From Flavobacteriales bacterium (GTDB lineage Bacteria > Bacteroidota > Bacteroidia > Flavobacteriales_D > Sanyastnellaceae), in the NCBI GenBank assembly GCA_947464885.1, contig CANHYZ010000114.1, forward strand, positions 1 through 6,702: a DNA stretch of 6,702 nt, written 5' to 3'. Within the stretch, counting starts at the first letter, position 1, and every line of letters starts with the position of its first letter. The notes beneath the pieces are model-generated. The model had not been told where the DNA came from, did not search any database, and saw only the letters and a list, made by a program, of their open reading frames with translations. Below, piece by piece: positions 4,770 to 6,702 of the stretch. Made by a program: the position numbers and the translations under genes.

Positions 4770-6485
4770 ATGCAAAAGAACTGGATCCCAATACCCTCAC
4801 CCGACGAAACCCTGGTGCAGCAACTGGCAGCTGAACTGAGTATCGAGCCCGTTGTGGCCCGACTGCTTGTGCAGCGCGGCATCCAAACGTTCGAAGAAGC
4901 AAGATCCTTCTTTCGTCCAAGCCTCGACGATTTGCACGACCCCTTCCTCATGCGCGACATGGACCGCGCCGTAACCCGCCTTGTTCAAGCCCTTGAAAAC
5001 GGCGACAAGATTCTCGTCTACGGTGATTATGACGTCGATGGAACCACGGCGGTTACCCTTGTATACAGCTTTCTTCGTGACCTTGGGGTCGCTTGCGATT
5101 ACTACATTCCCGATCGATACACCGAAGGATACGGGTTCTCCATGAAGGGTGTGGATTACGCCCACGACAACGGCTGCCAGCTGATTATCACGCTCGACTG
5201 CGGGGTGCGCGATGGAGCCAAAATCGATTACGCACGAAGCAAAGGCATTGATGTCATTGTATGCGATCACCACCAACCTGCCCAAATACCGGATGCCGCC
5301 GCCGTGCTCGATCCGAAAAGACCGGATTGCAATTATCCGTTTAAAGGGCTTTGCGGCGCAGGAGTTGGATTCAAATTGCTGCAAGCGTTGTGCATTGAAC
5401 TGGAGATCGATAGGAATAAATTATTCCAATATCTCGACCTGGTCACCATTGCCATAGCTGCTGATATTGTTCCTGTTTCCGGCGAAAACCGAATCCTCGC
5501 CTTTCACGGTCTGAAACAATTGCAGAACACCGAGCGCCACGGTATCCGTGCCATGCTGAACAATGCAGGCTTCAAAAAGGACCAATTAACGATTACCGAC
5601 GTTGTCTTCCTTCTTGCTCCCCGTATCAACGCGGCCGGAAGAATTTTCTCCGGAAAAAAAGCCGTTGACTTACTGCTATCACAAAACCCGGAAGAGGCTG
5701 CCACCGCTGCTGCTGCCATAGAAGAGTTCAACACGACCCGCAAAACGCTCGACAAAGGCATTACCGAAGAGGCGCTTCAAAAGATCAATGACGATGAATT
5801 CTATCTGTCAGCATTGTCTGCCGTAGTCTATGGTGAAAACTGGCATAAAGGTGTTGTCGGCATCGTAGCGGCGCGCATTGTTGAGACGCACTACAAACCG
5901 AGCATCGTCCTGGTAAGCGACGGAGAAAAAATGGCCGGCAGTGCGCGCTCAATTGCGGGCATTGACTTATTTGAATGCCTCAGTGAGTGTGAGGACCTGC
6001 TGGAGCAATTCGGTGGACACACCATGGCTGCGGGGCTTTCCCTGAAAGCCGCCAACTTCGAGTCGTTTCGTAACCGCTTCGATGAGGTGATTCGTAAAAA
6101 ACTCAACAACATGCAGCCAACGCCGTTCATGCACTACGACGCAGAGCTTGACTTTACCGATATCCGTCCCAAACTCATGCGCATTCTCAAACAGTTTGAA
6201 CCCTTCGGACCGGAGAACATGCACCCTGTATTTCTGGCTTGTAACATCGAAAACAACGGCTTAACCCGCGCAGTGGGCGATCAGAAAAACCACCTGAAGC
6301 TGCACGTTCATCAACAAAAACTGCCCTCACTTGCCCTAGACGGAATAGGCTTCAACCTAGGACATTGGAATTCGGATTTGCAACAAAAACAACCGGTTGA
6401 CCTGCTCTTTGCGCTGGATGAAAATACCTGGAACAACAAAACCAACATTCAACTCGTGGTGAAAGACATTCGTTCGGTCAGTTAA
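4770..6485 (+). CDS. recJ: Single-stranded-DNA-specific exonuclease RecJ
   Basis: 5'-to-3' single-strand DNA exonuclease of the DHH superfamily, acting in the cytosol in recombination and mismatch or base-excision repair. The 571-residue protein has the full core: motif I YGDYDVDG (84-91, Asp86/88/90), motif II ITLDCGVRD (140-148, Asp143), motif III CDHH (165-168), a further motif at LDLVTIAIAADIVP (222-235, Asp223/Asp232), and RINAAGR (285-291). The DHHA1 domain follows with HKGVVGIVAARI (359-370), the substrate-binding stretch AGSARS (389-394), and QFGGHTMAAGLSL (413-425, His417). Residues from about 455 form the C-terminal OB-fold-like domain. Length is normal and no catalytic residue is missing. 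ATG 4770 is the first start after an in-frame TAA at 4758-4760. It is divergent from the lipoprotein gene and followed by thiL after 71 nt. No terminator hairpin was seen after its stop. Confidence 0.97.
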   Translation: MQKNWIPIPSPDETLVQQLAAELSIEPVVARLLVQRGIQTFEEARSFFRPSLDDLHDPFLMRDMDRAVTRLVQALENGDKILVYGDYDVDGTTAVTLVYSFLRDLGVACDYYIPDRYTEGYGFSMKGVDYAHDNGCQLIITLDCGVRDGAKIDYARSKGIDVIVCDHHQPAQIPDAAAVLDPKRPDCNYPFKGLCGAGVGFKLLQALCIELEIDRNKLFQYLDLVTIAIAADIVPVSGENRILAFHGLKQLQNTERHGIRAMLNNAGFKKDQLTITDVVFLLAPRINAAGRIFSGKKAVDLLLSQNPEEAATAAAAIEEFNTTRKTLDKGITEEALQKINDDEFYLSALSAVVYGENWHKGVVGIVAARIVETHYKPSIVLVSDGEKMAGSARSIAGIDLFECLSECEDLLEQFGGHTMAAGLSLKAANFESFRNRFDEVIRKKLNNMQPTPFMHYDAELDFTDIRPKLMRILKQFEPFGPENMHPVFLACNIENNGLTRAVGDQKNHLKLHVHQQKLPSLALDGIGFNLGHWNSDLQQKQPVDLLFALDENTWNNKTNIQLVVKDIRSVS

Positions 6486-6529
6486 CTTCGAACATTGCGT
6501 TATTTCATGGTTTAACTCCTCGTTTCAGC

Positions 6530-6537
6530 GAAATTTG
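6530..6537 (+). promoter_or_regulatory. Weak candidate thiL -7 box
   Basis: GAAATTTG differs from TAnnTTTG at one position and lies 19 nt before the thiL ATG. No convincing TTTG -33 element is present. The 71-nt gap after recJ contains no terminator-like hairpin, so thiL could equally be transcribed by read-through from recJ. Confidence 0.25.
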
Positions 6538-6556
6538 CTTCCTCATTTTTCACGCT

Positions 6557-6702
6557 ATGTCAGAACCTACACGCACCGAACTATCTGCCCTCGGAGAGTT
6601 TGGACTCATCCACCACCTTACCGACAATATTCTGATCCAGAATAAAACATCCGTAAAAGGTGTGGGCGATGATGCCGCTATCCTGGCTCCACCGGCAGGC
6701 CA
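6557..6702 (+). CDS. thiL: Thiamine-monophosphate kinase, N-terminal fragment
   Basis: The first 48 codons are present; the gene continues past the right edge. ThiL phosphorylates thiamine monophosphate with ATP to give the cofactor thiamine diphosphate in the cytosol. The fragment shows the characteristic start of the family: T-E-L-S-A-L-G-E-F-G-L-I at residues 7-18, then G-V-G-D-D-A-A-I-L at 35-43. The GDDAA motif belongs to the Mg-ATP and substrate site of this PurM-like fold. ATG 6557 gives the spacing to GEFGLI seen in homologues. It follows recJ on the same strand with a 71-nt gap. Confidence 0.93.
   Translation, partial: MSEPTRTELSALGEFGLIHHLTDNILIQNKTSVKGVGDDAAILAPPAG

Noticed and set aside
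4797..5384. Minus-strand open frame of 195 codons
   Set aside because: Lies entirely opposite the conserved recJ DHH domain, has no recognisable motifs, and is explained by codon bias of recJ.
6486..6556. Terminator between recJ and thiL
   Set aside because: No stem of useful length followed by a T tract could be found in the 71-nt gap.

Overview
The window looks like chromosomal DNA of a Bacteroidota bacterium. Four things point this way: a PorW/SprE-like type IX secretion lipoprotein, a membrane-anchored M23 peptidase with the N-terminus typical of that phylum, L25/Ctc with an Ala/Lys-rich tail, and TAnnTTTG-type promoter boxes with little Shine-Dalgarno signal. Base composition is balanced rather than strongly AT-rich. 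The genus cannot be read from the sequence; a marine or freshwater flavobacterial or chitinophagal relative is a guess. Most of the window is housekeeping sequence and is densely coding.

Layout. (1) Bases 1-239, minus: N-terminus of the PorW/SprE-like lipoprotein, running off the left edge. (2) Bases 339-1214, plus: an M23/LytM-type peptidase, divergent from porW across a 99-bp gap. A small AT-rich dyad in that gap carries candidate -7 boxes for both directions. (3) Bases 3372 down to 1219, minus: the classic prs - rplY(ctc) - pth cluster (PRPP synthase, ribosomal protein L25, peptidyl-tRNA hydrolase), with gaps of 20 and 37 nt and a perfect TAnnTTTG box just upstream of prs. pth converges on the M23 gene with only 4 bp between stop codons. 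(4) Bases 4606-3503, minus: a cysteine-rich lipoprotein of unknown function, with its own candidate promoter and a strong intrinsic terminator. (5) Bases 4770-6485, plus: recJ. (6) Bases 6557-6702, plus: N-terminus of thiL, cut by the right edge.

How the genes relate. prs, rplY and pth link nucleotide precursor supply to translation and are co-located in many bacteria. porW and the M23 gene both concern the envelope: T9SS spans the periplasm, and an M23 enzyme could remodel peptidoglycan, but a functional link is inferred from position only. recJ and thiL are unrelated housekeeping genes on one strand.

The two most notable observations are an intrinsic-terminator-like element (perfect 11-bp stem, 6-nt loop, eight T) lying inside the 5' part of the pth coding sequence and oriented to stop pth transcription, and the six four-cysteine repeats of the unidentified lipoprotein. 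I found no mobile element, CRISPR array, tRNA or rRNA, and no gene-free stretch longer than 300 bases.
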